From an uncultured Dorea sp. (GTDB lineage Bacteria > Bacillota > Clostridia > Lachnospirales > Lachnospiraceae): a stretch of DNA of 64,000 bases. A model generated the notes under the pieces. That model searched no databases, was not told the DNA's origin, and worked only from the letters and a program-made list of their open reading frames with translations. Numbering within the stretch: the stretch's first letter is position 1; each line of letters opens with the position of its first letter. The translations under genes and the position numbers were made by a program. The stretch lies in the NCBI GenBank assembly GCA_910589275.1, contig CAJUTH010000008.1:1-64000 (forward strand). Reading direction: 5' to 3'. Below, one piece after another: positions 1-9,070 of the stretch.

Positions 1-5
1 TTATT

Positions 6-162
6 GCCAGAAATCCCCAGTCTTATTCCGGAGGCCGGGTGTGGGCAGAGCCCACGAATCAAGCAATTAATACAGAGGCTTAATAAGTATACCCATTGGA
101 TTCTCGGAGCGTTCCACCCATTAAGCCGTTTACTGCTCCCTTTTCCCTTCAAATTATTTGGC
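6..162 (-). ncRNA. Candidate structured RNA, class not assigned
   Basis: Read on the minus strand this gene-free stretch is dense in complementary segments. GCCAAAT near 162 can pair with ATTTCTGGC at the far end as a closing stem. GGCTTAAT (120-127) pairs perfectly with ATTAAGCC (77-84). GTGGGC/GCCCAC (41-55) and CCGG/CCGG (28-38) form two tight adjacent hairpins. No ORF explains it. It lies downstream of the small gene at 174-362 on the same strand. The pattern resembles a conserved ncRNA; from memory the raiA motif RNA of Firmicutes is one candidate, but I cannot confirm the class, and the window edge may cut it. Confidence 0.4.
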
Positions 163-173
163 TGATTATTTAA

Positions 174-362
174 TTATTCCTTGATTTTATCTAATTCAGT
201 AAGATTAACCCCTAAAGTTGTTAAAGTAACTTTTAATTCAAGGTATCTTTTATGCATAGAATTGTAAGTGTCAGGATTAGTTTCTTTTATTGGTATCATC
301 CAATCCTGCAGTCTTGAAAATTCAGAAACATAATCTTTAATTATATCTGCTGCACTTGGCAT
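174..362 (-). CDS. Orphan small protein, 62 aa, paralogue of the gene at 30438-30620
   Basis: I do not recognise the family. The ATG at 362 sits 6 nt after AGGTGG; an upstream GTG at 371 would overlap that site. The protein is a charged, probably helical polypeptide with no signal peptide or membrane segment. Its C-terminal half matches the 60-aa protein at 30438-30620: EFSRLQ, MI, RY-ELKV-LT, GVNLT-LD-IKE. Both genes stand alone and share a short conserved block just after the -10 region. It sits beside a decayed prophage but has no visible damage itself. Function unknown. Confidence 0.6.
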   Translation of the reverse strand: MPSAADIIKDYVSEFSRLQDWMIPIKETNPDTYNSMHKRYLELKVTLTTLGVNLTELDKIKE

Positions 363-492
363 ATTTTCCACCTACTTTCTGTAAGAACTGTTTACTTGAT
401 ATTTTTATTGTATCACATGGAAGGTATAAAGTCTATTGAATTGTCAACGAACGAAATGCGCTGTCCAGCGCATTCTGGATTCATGAAAAGTT

Positions 493-624
493 ACTGTCCA
501 TTTACCTGTGGCTTATGCGGATTTTGTAGTTGAACTTTTGTTAAAGGAATTGGACAATTCCCGTAGAAAGAAGCATGTAGCAGAATGGCATCAGGCGATT
601 GATATGGCAGATTGGACTTTTTGA
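493..624 (+). pseudogene. C-terminal remnant of an unidentified gene
   Basis: An open frame of about 43 codons without a start runs to a TGA at 622. It encodes a peptide rich in Leu, Lys and Trp (VVELLLKELDNSRRKK, then EWHQAIDMADWTF) that looks like a real protein tail rather than random sequence. A perfect 8-bp hairpin (AATGCGCT/AGCGCATT, 454-473) lies just upstream. It is probably debris from the same mobile-element decay that affects 629-3236. I do not recognise the parent family. Confidence 0.25.
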
Positions 625-628
625 TAAT

Positions 629-956
629 CTATTTTTTTATTATGTATTCCGCCTTTACAAATTCATAATATTTTTCAGCAATTTTAATAATAGTACCAAT
701 TTTCAGATTTACTATCCTTAATGGTGTCGTATACGCCGATAAGATTTCCTTTATTTAATGTAGGCCAATTTTTAATATTAGGATGTTCAATCCCCGCCCA
801 TGTACGTACGTTTAAGCCATTGCCAGTAACACAGCCTGTCCATTGAGGAGTTTTATTTAAGATATCTTCGTTTGATGGGACAGAAGGAGAAAAATTCTTG
901 TAAACAGGAAGAAAACAACCTTTTGTTTTCTTCCTGTTTATAGTTTTTCCATCCAT
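629..956 (-). pseudogene. Phage endolysin fragment, SH3-like C-terminal domain
   Basis: The minus-strand frame ending at 684 encodes WTGCVTGNGLNVRTWAG followed by GVYDTIKDSKSENWYY, a pattern typical of bacterial SH3b cell-wall-binding domains at the C-terminus of phage amidases. After SENWYYY the frame stops, but another frame continues with KIAEKYYEFVKAEYI and ends at a TAG at 629-631, so one frameshift is evident. The catalytic domain is missing; the N-terminal part overlaps the end of the neighbouring phage pseudogene, suggesting an internal deletion. Cell-wall lysis is the inferred ancestral role. Confidence 0.55.
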
Positions 957-1435
957 TCAAATCTAGAGCAGAGGTATCAATCATACCGGTATACTTTTTT
1001 ACTTCATTAATTTGTTCTTCAAAACTTGGCCGTCCTAAAATAGCTACAATAAATTTAATAGGGATCTTTTTAGAGATTGGTTCGTATACTGCCTCATGGC
1101 GTATGATTTTTTTCGTAAATGTCATTGCCGTCATTGTCCTTGCCGGCATTAACCTCAATTATTTCATCATATGATTCAGAGATTAAGAGTTGTTCCGTTT
1201 TTGTTATCGTGCTGTTTTCAATAGATAAAGAGGTGCATTTCATGCCTCCTAAATCTTTGTGCTCAATTAAGTTTTTGTTTTCGTCTAAAATGTCTATATA
1301 TTGAATGGTCGAAGAGCCAAAGAATTGATCTATCATATTAAAATCAGAATTTAAGAATTTTATAATGAGCGAATTTGTAATAGCATAATTATAAAATTTT
1401 AATTCAGTTCCGTTTGGTAATTTAATATATTTCAT
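853..1435 (-). pseudogene. Phage tail-region protein broken by a frameshift
   Basis: The intact N-terminal part starts at an ATG at 1435 (MKYIKLPNGTELKFYNY) and runs to GNDIYEK. At a run of seven A on the coding strand near 1106 the frame is lost; the next frame continues naturally with KIIRHEAVYEP and GRPSFEEQINEVKK. Restoring one base would rejoin the two. Proteins of this kind, about 130-150 aa, occur between the minor structural protein and the lysis genes of Firmicute siphophages. Function unknown. The 3' end runs into the endolysin remnant. Confidence 0.55.
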
Positions 1436-1457
1436 AAACGTCTCCTTATAATAATCG

Positions 1458-2715
1458 TTATTCTTCTTTAAACCATACTCCGCCTATTATTTGATTTATT
1501 GGCTCGCTGCTGTTACATATGATGAAATTATTAATAGAATCTAATATTTTTCTTTCATTACCCAGCATATCAGTTGCTAAAATATCGTTTGCAACCTGCA
1601 GTTTAGAGCTGTCTGAAAAATCAGGGATGCGCCCAATTGCCACTTGACCATTATCGCCTCTAAACATAATGGGAATACCGGCGGACACGATAATATCTGC
1701 AGTAGATGTTGATATTTTATCTGAAATTCCGAATTGTACAATGTAGGCGTATTCTGGTATAAAATTAGTAAACAAATATCCTTCATGCGAATAATCTCTT
1801 GTCAATGAAAGCGTCATAAGATTTTCATGTGCTGCATTATGGGAGATTGTGAACCCTGTTAGGGAAATCCAAGAGGAAAAAGCGTCATCCTTTTTCGCAT
1901 ATCTATATCTGATTGATGCTATAGAATTTTTGATTGCAGAACCGACTAAAAGTTTGGAATAAAAACTTGTTATATTGGCAATTACTTCTTTTTCATATCC
2001 GTTTACACGTTCTAATACAATGCCGGAAGTAGTAGGCGGAGAGTAGAGCAATACAAAAAAGGATTTTTCCACAGGCTCAGATTCATTATTGCGAGAGTCG
2101 ACGGCGGTTATTGATATTTTATAAGTTCCGGCTCTAAAATTGTTTCCTAAATCAATCGATATGTCCGACGTGGAATATGGATGTGATAAGGCGGTTCTTG
2201 ACGAGGTTGAAGAATTTATAATAATGATAGAATAATTATTTATACTGGCAGAATTTTGAGCGAGCGCTATGTCAGATGATGGAATGGTGATTCTCATATT
2301 TCCATGTTTTTCAATCATATATAAATTGTTTTCTAGAAGAGAATTAACGGCATCATCAACGTTTGCAATTGTATAATCATGAAAAATCGGATTTGAATTC
2401 AGTACCTTTGCCGTACCATTATATGTATGATAGAATTGCTTCCCATTTAAAGTAGTTCCAAATTCAATCTTACATTCTAAAGAATTTGACGACGGACACT
2501 TAGCATATATCGGCTGATATTGAACTTACAGACAATGTCCCGGAGGTACTATTTTGGGGAATCATTGAATTTAATAGTAAAATCCATCCGTCGTCTGATT
2601 TAACATAAAATTTAGCAAAAGAAGAAGAGATATTATTGGACGCGTTTTTAATTGTAAATGTGATGTCTTCTCCAATATTGAAGGAAAAGTTATTCCTACA
2701 TAAAACTTTATTCAA
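1458..2715 (-). pseudogene. Phage minor structural (tail/host-contact) protein, one frameshift
   Basis: Two frames make one protein of about 419 aa. The N-terminal part starts at a TTG at 2715 that overlaps the upstream stop as TTGA and runs to ISADI. Near 2500 the frame shifts by one base and resumes as YAKCPSSNSLECKIEFG, continuing open to 1458. The protein is rich in Ser, Asn and Ile and beta-strand-like, with GQVAIGR near the C-terminus, a motif seen in phage tail-tip or baseplate structural proteins (DUF859-like architecture). It is the largest piece of the prophage remnant. Exact family is uncertain. Confidence 0.55.
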
Positions 2716-3236
2716 TTTTCTATTGACTTTTTATTTGCAGGCTGTTTTGCTTTGCCGCTGCTCAATTCGCTTTCTCCGCATTTTTTAATTACTGCGTCTA
2801 TTAGAGAATCAATATTTAAATTTTCTGCAAATTCCTTCTGTATTTCCGGTGTAATTAATGAATTTAGTTCTCGTTGTTCGTTAATCTAATTATTGAGGTT
2901 TCCAAGGGTCTCTTTTTCCATTTCTGTTTTCTTATTTTCTGAGTCCATTAATTCAGAAAGTTTATAAGCTGTGATGGAGTTCGAATTGTTTTGAATTTTT
3001 GAGAGGTTTTCTGCCTTTCTATATTCAACAATATCATGAATCTGCTCCATCAATGCATTGAATAAACCCTGTGTTTCTAATAACTTACTTTTGGGAGTTG
3101 AGATAGAAGAGATACTGCCGTATATAATACTGTTTATTAAAGACAGAACATCCGGATCGTTGATTACGGAGTTATAGATGTCTTCATTTTTATTAAATTC
3201 AAGTCCGTCAATTAGGTTTTTTGCAACAGCGATCAT
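2712..3236 (-). pseudogene. Phage-type helical protein interrupted by an in-frame amber codon
   Basis: An ATG at 3236 opens a frame of 116 codons ending at a TAG (2886). The same frame then continues without interruption for 57 more codons (INEQRELNSLITPEIQKEF and on) to a TGA at 2712, which overlaps the TTG start of the next phage gene. Continuity of frame and the start-stop overlap show that the TAG is a point mutation in a gene of about 174 codons. The product is helical and charged, with no recognised domain. Suppression of the codon cannot be excluded but decay is more likely given the neighbouring frameshifts. Confidence 0.55.
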
Positions 3237-3351
3237 TTTTCCGATTTTAGGAATGTCGGTATATTTATCGATTTATTTTCTTTGGCATAACTGTTAATCT
3301 GCATGCCCGCATATGTAATTGTAGGCAGTAAGACAACAGTCCATAAAGGCG

Positions 3352-3696
3352 TTGTTGAAAGAATTATTGTTGAAACGAAGAAGTAATAAGAGAAATCAGA
3401 AAGGATTGTTATTTGATGAGATTGATAAAGACGGAAGCACCAAGGACAAGCAGGTGATAGCTGATAAATTAAATATGCTTGAAACACTGATGTTTGAGTT
3501 TTTGCGGTTATTGCATGAAGAAAATCGGTTATCGTTGTTAGCAATGGTTGCTTATTCATACAAAGAAGATGTTGACTTAGAAAAGTGGCTGTTTAGATAT
3601 GCACAGAATAATCAGACATATCTTGCTGATCAGAGGAAGAACTTTATATATATGAAAAAAGATTTTGAAAGATTAATTAAACATGGGCGAGGGTGA
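3352..3696 (+). CDS. Hypothetical ORF at the prophage/chromosome junction
   Basis: The ORF encodes up to 114 aa from a TTG; no convincing ribosome binding site precedes it, so its 5' end may be cut by the junction with the prophage remnant. The C-terminal 75 residues (LETLMFEFLRLLHEENRLS, then AYSYKEDVDLEKWLFRYAQ) look like a genuine amphipathic helical protein. It lies between the phage debris and the tRNA-Ala gene. I do not recognise a family; it could be the tail of an element gene or of a host gene truncated by insertion. Confidence 0.3.
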   Translation: MLKELLLKRRSNKRNQKGLLFDEIDKDGSTKDKQVIADKLNMLETLMFEFLRLLHEENRLSLLAMVAYSYKEDVDLEKWLFRYAQNNQTYLADQRKNFIYMKKDFERLIKHGRG

Positions 3697-3710
3697 AGGG
3701 CAATAAAAAA

Positions 3711-3783
3711 TGGAGATAGCGAGACTCGAACTCGTGACCTATACGTTGCGAACGTATCGCTCTCCCAACTGAGCTATATCCCC
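3711..3783 (-). tRNA. tRNA-Ala (anticodon CGC)
   Basis: The minus strand folds as a cloverleaf: acceptor GGGGATA/TATCTCC, D arm GCTC-AGTTGGGA-GAGC, anticodon stem ATACG/CGTAT with loop TTCGCAA giving anticodon CGC (reads GCG, alanine), and T loop TTCGAGT. The discriminator base is A; CCA is not encoded. The outermost T-stem pair is A-C. Its 3' end faces the phage remnant at 629-3236, consistent with use of the gene as an integration site, although no att duplicate was found. Confidence 0.93.
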
Positions 3784-3839
3784 ATACAGTTATTATAGCA
3801 TTATTATTGCAAAATACAAGTAGTGAAAATAACAAATTC

Positions 3840-3870
3840 TTGTGCATGAAGCCCGGATATTGTGTATAAT
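3840..3870 (+). promoter_or_regulatory. Candidate promoter for the PPK2 gene
   Basis: TTGTGC (3840-3845) and a consensus TATAAT (3865-3870) are separated by 19 nt, upstream of the start at 3931. The -10 element is strong; the spacing is long. Confidence 0.4.
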
Positions 3871-3930
3871 AGAGATAAGTTCAGGAGTACCGGTGAAACC
3901 GGATAAATATATGAATACAGGGAGGGAATC

Positions 3931-5433
3931 ATGTTAGAGAAACTGGATCTGACAAAAAAGATGGACAAGGCGGAGTACAAGAAAAAGATGGAGAAGCTGG
4001 AGCCGAAGCTTGGCAAGCTCCAGAGAGAATGCAGGGAGCAGGGGATCCCGGTTATGATTGCATTTGAGGGATATGGGGCGTCCGGCAAAGGCGTTCAGAT
4101 CGGGGAACTGATCAAAGCGCTTGACCCAAGAGGATTTGAGGTTTATGCGGTCAAGAACGAGACGGAAGAGGAAAAGATGTATCCATTTATGTGGAGATTC
4201 TGGACGAAGCTTCCAGCCAACGGCCGGATTGCGATTTATGACAGTAGCTGGTACCGAAGGGTGCTGGCTGACAGGTTTGATAAGAAGGTAAAGAAGGGGG
4301 AGCTTGGGGATGCTTACCGTTCGATCTGTTCTTTTGAGGAACAGCTTACTTCCAGCGGCATGGTGATGATTAAAATCTTTCTTGCGATTGATAAGAAAGA
4401 ACAGAAAAAACGGTTTGATAAGCTGCTTGCTTCAGAAGAAACGGCATGGCGGGTAAGCAGAGATGATCTGAAGAGGCATAAGAATTTTGAAAAATATGAA
4501 AAGCTTCACGAGGAGATGCTGACCCGCACGGATACGGATTACGCGCCGTGGAATATCGTAGAGGCGGTAGACCGCAGGTACGCGACGGCCAAGGTCTTTG
4601 CGATCGTGGTCAGGATACTGGAAGAGAAGCTAAGGGAAGCGAAAAGGCAGAAGAAGGCGGCCAAAGAAGCAAACAAGCAGCCCGCTCCGGCTCTGTCACA
4701 TGAGAGGCTGAAGGAATCGATCCTTGGAAAGACGGATCTTAGCCTTTCCTATACGAAGGAAGAGTATAAGAAGAAGCTTGACAGGCTTCAGAAGAAGATG
4801 GAGAAGCTTCACGGCGAGCTGTACCGCAGGAGGATTCCGGTGGTTCTCGGATTTGAGGGCTGGGATGCCGGCGGCAAGGGAGGCGCGATTAAGCGTCTGA
4901 CGGAGCGGATGGACCCAAGGGGATATGTGGTGCATCCTACGGCGTCGCCCAACGATATTGAGAGGGCGCATCATTATCTCTGGAGATTCTGGACCGATAT
5001 GCCGAAGGCAGGGCATGTGACAATCTTTGACCGGACTTGGTACGGAAGAGTGATGGTGGAGAGGATTGAGGGCTTTTGCACGAGACAGGAATGGCAGAGG
5101 GCTTATAAAGAGATGAACGATATGGAGAAGGATCTGACGGATTCCGGAGCGGTCGTATTGAAGTTCTGGATGCAGATCGATAAGGATGAGCAGGCAAGAC
5201 GGTTTAAGGCAAGGCAGGAGAATCCGGAGAAGCAGTGGAAGATTACCGATGAAGATTGGCGCAACAGGGAAAAGTGGGACCAGTATGAGGAAGCGGTGGA
5301 CGAGATGCTGATCCGGACTTCCACGCCGAACGCGCCTTGGATCGTTGTGGAGGGCAATGATAAGTATTATGCAAGGATTAAGGTGTTAGAGACGGTTGTG
5401 AAAGCCATCGAGGAACGGCTGAAAAAGGCGTAA
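3931..5433 (+). CDS. pap: Polyphosphate:AMP phosphotransferase (two-domain PPK2)
   Basis: Transfers phosphate from polyphosphate to AMP, linking polyphosphate to the ADP/ATP pool in the cytoplasm. The 500-aa protein holds two tandem PPK2 domains. The C-terminal copy has an intact Walker A loop (GWDAGGKGG, about 310-318) and FDRTWYGRVMVER. The N-terminal copy has a looser loop (GYGASGKG, about 47-54) and DSSWYRRVLADR, which fits the known two-domain class in which the N-terminal copy is degenerate. A Lys/Ala-rich linker joins them near 245-270. The start follows GGAGGG. The gene is monocistronic: it has its own promoter and is followed by a terminator at 5455-5492. Confidence 0.88.
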   Translation: MLEKLDLTKKMDKAEYKKKMEKLEPKLGKLQRECREQGIPVMIAFEGYGASGKGVQIGELIKALDPRGFEVYAVKNETEEEKMYPFMWRFWTKLPANGRIAIYDSSWYRRVLADRFDKKVKKGELGDAYRSICSFEEQLTSSGMVMIKIFLAIDKKEQKKRFDKLLASEETAWRVSRDDLKRHKNFEKYEKLHEEMLTRTDTDYAPWNIVEAVDRRYATAKVFAIVVRILEEKLREAKRQKKAAKEANKQPAPALSHERLKESILGKTDLSLSYTKEEYKKKLDRLQKKMEKLHGELYRRRIPVVLGFEGWDAGGKGGAIKRLTERMDPRGYVVHPTASPNDIERAHHYLWRFWTDMPKAGHVTIFDRTWYGRVMVERIEGFCTRQEWQRAYKEMNDMEKDLTDSGAVVLKFWMQIDKDEQARRFKARQENPEKQWKITDEDWRNREKWDQYEEAVDEMLIRTSTPNAPWIVVEGNDKYYARIKVLETVVKAIEERLKKA

Positions 5434-5454
5434 GCCTTAGAAGGCATATCCTGA

Positions 5455-5492
5455 AAAGGAGGATGTCAATCTGCTTGATATCCTCTTTTATT
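5455..5492 (+). terminator. Intrinsic terminator after pap
   Basis: GGAGGATGTCAA pairs with TTGATATCCTC around a short loop, followed by TTTTATTTT. Position and T-rich tail fit a Rho-independent terminator for the preceding gene. Confidence 0.75.
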
Positions 5493-5641
5493 TTCGGATA
5501 ATTTTTGGATATTTTTTTCAGGAAAAAAGCGTTTTGAGATATGGAAAAAACAGGAATGATATGATACTATAGGATACGGTATGCGGAATAAAATTCCGAT
5601 AATCGATAACGAATAGAATCTTTTCAGGAGAGGACAGGCAT

Positions 5642-7846
5642 ATGAAATATATTACATATCATGAAGAGTCAAAAGTATTTGTTTTAAGAACGAAGAACAG
5701 TATGTATCAGATGCAGATTATTGATTATAACACGTTGGTTCATTTGTATTATGGGGCGAATGTGGGCGATACGGAGATTACGCACAGGCTGATGTTTCTG
5801 GATCGGGGATTTTCGGGAAATCCCTATGAGGCGGGAGAGGATAGAACGTTTTCCTATGATGTGCTTCCTCAGGAGTATTCCGGATATGGCAACGGAGACT
5901 ACCGTATCAACAGTCTGGAGGTGGAGCATGAGGACGGAAGCGACGCGGTCCATCTGCAGTATGAGTCCCATCGAATGTACGAAGGGAAATATTCGCTTCA
6001 CGGCCTTCCCTGTATGTACGGGAATGAGGAGGAAGCGGAGACGCTGGAGATTACGCTGTATGACCGCATCAGCGATCTGAGGGTACATCTGCTCTACGGC
6101 GTGTTCCCGAAACTGGATGTGATTACAAGGGCGGTGCGGATGGAGAATCTGGGGGAAAAGCAGGTGAAGATTCAGCGCGCGATGTCTATGGAGATGGATT
6201 ATCCGAACCGCCATATGGATTTTATACATTTTTATGGAAGGCATACGATGGAACGTCTGATGGAGAGGCTTCCGCTTCATCACGGAGTACAGTCTGTGGA
6301 GAGCAAGAGGGGCATGTCCAGCCATCAGCATAACCCGTTTGTGATTCTATGTGACAAGAGTACTACGGAGACCCATGGGGAATGCTATGGGTATGCGCTG
6401 GCGTACAGCGGAAACCACCGCTGTGAGATTGAAGTAGATCAGATGGAACAGACAAGGGTTGTCATGGGCATTCATCCCTACCATTTTTCTTATCGCTTGA
6501 ATCAGGGAGATACCTTTGAGACGCCGGAGGTGATTATCGCCTATTCCCGCGAAGGGCTTGGCAAACTCTCGCGCATTTACCACGATGCCTACCGTTCTAA
6601 TCTGATACGCAGTAAGTATGTGGATCAGTCCAGACCGATCCTGGTCAATAACTGGGAGGCGACTTATTTTGATTTTAATGAAGAGAAATTGTTTGAGATC
6701 GCCAAGACAGCGAAGGAGATCGGACTGGACATGTTTGTCATGGATGACGGATGGTTTGGCAATCGGAATTCGGATTATACCAGTCTCGGAGACTGGGAGG
6801 TCAACGAAAAGAAGTTAAGGGGCGGCCTTCCGAAGCTGGTAGAGCGGATTAATGGAATCGGGATGAAGTTCGGTTTGTGGATTGAGCCGGAGATGATTTC
6901 AGAGGACAGCAAGCTTTACAAGGAGCATCCGGACTGGGTGCTTCGGATTCCCGGAAGGAGGATGACCAGAAGCCGCCATCAGTTGAATCTGGATATTACC
7001 CGCAAAGAAGTCAGAGACTATATTATGGAGAAGATTTTCCGGGTTTTGGATAGCTGTAAGGTGGACTATGTAAAATGGGATATGAACAGGGCCGTGGATA
7101 ATGTATATTCGGCGGCGCTTCCGGCCGAGCGTCAGGGAGAGGTGTTCCACAGGTATGTGATGGGCGTTTACGAGATGATGGACCGTCTGGTTACCAGATA
7201 TCCGGATCTGTTATTTGAGAACTGTGCGGGCGGAGGCGGCAGGTTTGATGCAGGAATGCTGTACTATTCGCCGCAGATCTGGTGCAGTGATAATACGGAT
7301 GCGATTGACAGGCTGAGGATTCAGTACGGCACTTCCTTTGGCTATCCCATCGGAGCGATGGGGGCGCATGTCAGCGTGTGCCCGAACCATGGAACCGGTC
7401 GGACGACGCCCTTTGACACACGGGCAGTTGTGGCAAGCGCGGGCACTTTCGGGTATGAGTTGGATCTTGCTAAGCTGTCGGAGGAGGAGAAGGAAGCGGC
7501 TAAGAGACATATCAGCGAGTATAAGGAGATGGAACTTTTAGTTTTAAACGGCGATTATTACCGTTTGACGAATCCATACCGGAACCATGAGTATGTGCTG
7601 TGGCAGTTTGTTTCGAAGGATAAGCGGGAGACGGTTGTAAACGGAGTTATGCTGCGCAATGAATCCAATCCCCATATCCATCTGGTTTATCTAGAAGGCC
7701 TTCTTCCGGAGAAGCATTACAGGGATGCAGGAACCGGGGCTGTCTATACCGGCGCGGCGCTTATGTATGCGGGAGTCCCGCTGCCTGTGGGCATGGGGGA
7801 TTACCAGCCGCTGAAATTTAAATTCTGTATGATAGATGAAGGATAG
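5642..7846 (+). CDS. Alpha-galactosidase, GH36 family
   Basis: Hydrolyses terminal alpha-1,6-galactosyl residues such as those of melibiose and raffinose. At 734 aa it has the usual length of bacterial GH36 enzymes: an N-terminal beta-supersandwich, a central TIM barrel and a C-terminal beta domain. MDDGWFG (about 367) and WIEPEM mark the barrel; the nucleophile is the Asp of VKWDMNR (about 480) and the acid/base the Asp of CSDNTDAID (about 549). No signal peptide is present, so it acts in the cytoplasm on imported oligosaccharide. The start follows AGGAGAGGACAGGC. The aminotransferase follows after 11 nt and may be cotranscribed. Confidence 0.92.
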   Translation: MKYITYHEESKVFVLRTKNSMYQMQIIDYNTLVHLYYGANVGDTEITHRLMFLDRGFSGNPYEAGEDRTFSYDVLPQEYSGYGNGDYRINSLEVEHEDGSDAVHLQYESHRMYEGKYSLHGLPCMYGNEEEAETLEITLYDRISDLRVHLLYGVFPKLDVITRAVRMENLGEKQVKIQRAMSMEMDYPNRHMDFIHFYGRHTMERLMERLPLHHGVQSVESKRGMSSHQHNPFVILCDKSTTETHGECYGYALAYSGNHRCEIEVDQMEQTRVVMGIHPYHFSYRLNQGDTFETPEVIIAYSREGLGKLSRIYHDAYRSNLIRSKYVDQSRPILVNNWEATYFDFNEEKLFEIAKTAKEIGLDMFVMDDGWFGNRNSDYTSLGDWEVNEKKLRGGLPKLVERINGIGMKFGLWIEPEMISEDSKLYKEHPDWVLRIPGRRMTRSRHQLNLDITRKEVRDYIMEKIFRVLDSCKVDYVKWDMNRAVDNVYSAALPAERQGEVFHRYVMGVYEMMDRLVTRYPDLLFENCAGGGGRFDAGMLYYSPQIWCSDNTDAIDRLRIQYGTSFGYPIGAMGAHVSVCPNHGTGRTTPFDTRAVVASAGTFGYELDLAKLSEEEKEAAKRHISEYKEMELLVLNGDYYRLTNPYRNHEYVLWQFVSKDKRETVVNGVMLRNESNPHIHLVYLEGLLPEKHYRDAGTGAVYTGAALMYAGVPLPVGMGDYQPLKFKFCMIDEG

Positions 7847-7857
7847 GGAATGATAGG

Positions 7858-9042
7858 ATGATATCGGAACGAGTACAGCGGATCCGTCCCTCAAAGACGG
7901 TTGAACTTACCAGCAGGGTAGCCGAATTAAAACAGCAGGGCAAAAGCCTGATCAGTTTCAATGTGGGAGAGCCGGATTTCCCGACTCCGGAGCATATCTG
8001 CCGGGCGGCAGAGGAGGCCATGAGGCGGGGCTTTACTAAATATACGCCCGTTATGGGTATTTTAGAGCTCAGAGAGGCAATCAGTGAAAAACTGGAGCGG
8101 GAGAATCATGTGCGCTATTTGGCAGATGAGATTACGATCGGAGCGGGCGCGAAACAGTGTCTTCTTGCCGCTCTACTTGCAGTCTGTAATCCGGGGGATG
8201 AGGTGCTCATCCCTTATCCCTGCTGGGTGACCTATCCGGAGCTTGTGAAGCTTACGGACGGAGAGCCTGTGATGGTTCCCTGCAGGGAAGATTTCGCGCT
8301 GGATGTTTCGGCGATCCGCCGGGCGGTAACAAAGCGCACGAAGGCGGTTATGATCAACACGCCGAATAATCCCACCGGAGCCGTCTATGACCGAAGTTCT
8401 CTGGAGGAACTGGCGGCATTGGCGGTGGAATATGATTTTTATATCATATCGGATGAGGTTTATGAGAAGTTTATCTATAGCGGCAGGGAGCATGTTTCGC
8501 CGGCTTCTTTTTCGGAGGAGGTAAAGAGACATACCATTCTTATCAATAGTATGTCCAAAGCCTATGCTATGACGGGATGGAGAATCGGTTATATGGCGGC
8601 TGACAGAGAGGTGATCAGAGCGGCGAATGTGCTTCAGGGGCAGATCCTCTCCTGCGTGCAGTCCCTGTCGCAGAAGGCGGCTGTGGCGGCCCTTACCGGA
8701 ACGCAGGAACCGCTGCAGCATATGATCCGTGAATTTGAAAGCCGGAGAGATTATATGAGAGAGCGTCTGAATCAGATGCCGGGTATTTCCTGCATGGACG
8801 CTATGGGAGCGTTTTACCTGCTGGCGGACGTGAAGGGCTGCTATGGGAAAAGCACCGGGAAGGGCGTCATAGAGGATGACGGACAGGTGGCGAAATACCT
8901 GCTTTTGGAGGCGGGGATCGCGGCAGTTCCAGGAAGCGCCTTTTTTGCGCCGGGGTATCTGAGGTTTTCCTACAGCAATTCTATGGAGCTGATTGCAAAG
9001 GGAATGGAGCAGATGGAGCAGGCGTTATGGAAGCTGTCGTAA
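7858..9042 (+). CDS. Class I pyridoxal-phosphate aminotransferase (aspartate-aminotransferase-like)
   Basis: A 394-aa fold-type I aminotransferase that moves an amino group between an amino acid, probably aspartate or an aromatic one, and a 2-oxo acid. Visible signatures are FNVGEPDFPTP near the N-terminus, NTPNNPTG in the middle, the PLP lysine in SMSKAYAMTGWRIGY (about 233) and FRFSYSNS-like C-terminal residues that include the substrate arginine. It begins 11 nt after the alpha-galactosidase. The dihydrouridine synthase begins 28 nt after its stop. Exact amino-acid specificity cannot be read from the sequence. Confidence 0.88.
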   Translation: MISERVQRIRPSKTVELTSRVAELKQQGKSLISFNVGEPDFPTPEHICRAAEEAMRRGFTKYTPVMGILELREAISEKLERENHVRYLADEITIGAGAKQCLLAALLAVCNPGDEVLIPYPCWVTYPELVKLTDGEPVMVPCREDFALDVSAIRRAVTKRTKAVMINTPNNPTGAVYDRSSLEELAALAVEYDFYIISDEVYEKFIYSGREHVSPASFSEEVKRHTILINSMSKAYAMTGWRIGYMAADREVIRAANVLQGQILSCVQSLSQKAAVAALTGTQEPLQHMIREFESRRDYMRERLNQMPGISCMDAMGAFYLLADVKGCYGKSTGKGVIEDDGQVAKYLLLEAGIAAVPGSAFFAPGYLRFSYSNSMELIAKGMEQMEQALWKLS

Positions 9043-9070
9043 GGCTGTGATTTTATATGGAGAAGATACA

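Noticed and set aside
3233..3559. Minus-strand 108-codon ORF opposite the 3352-3696 ORF
   Set aside because: Only its last 35 or so codons look phage-like; the rest is antisense of the plus-strand frame and appears to cross a junction.
5684..6331. Long minus-strand ORF inside the alpha-galactosidase gene
   Set aside because: It is antisense of a clearly coding GH36 frame, His/Leu/Arg-rich as expected of a shadow frame.
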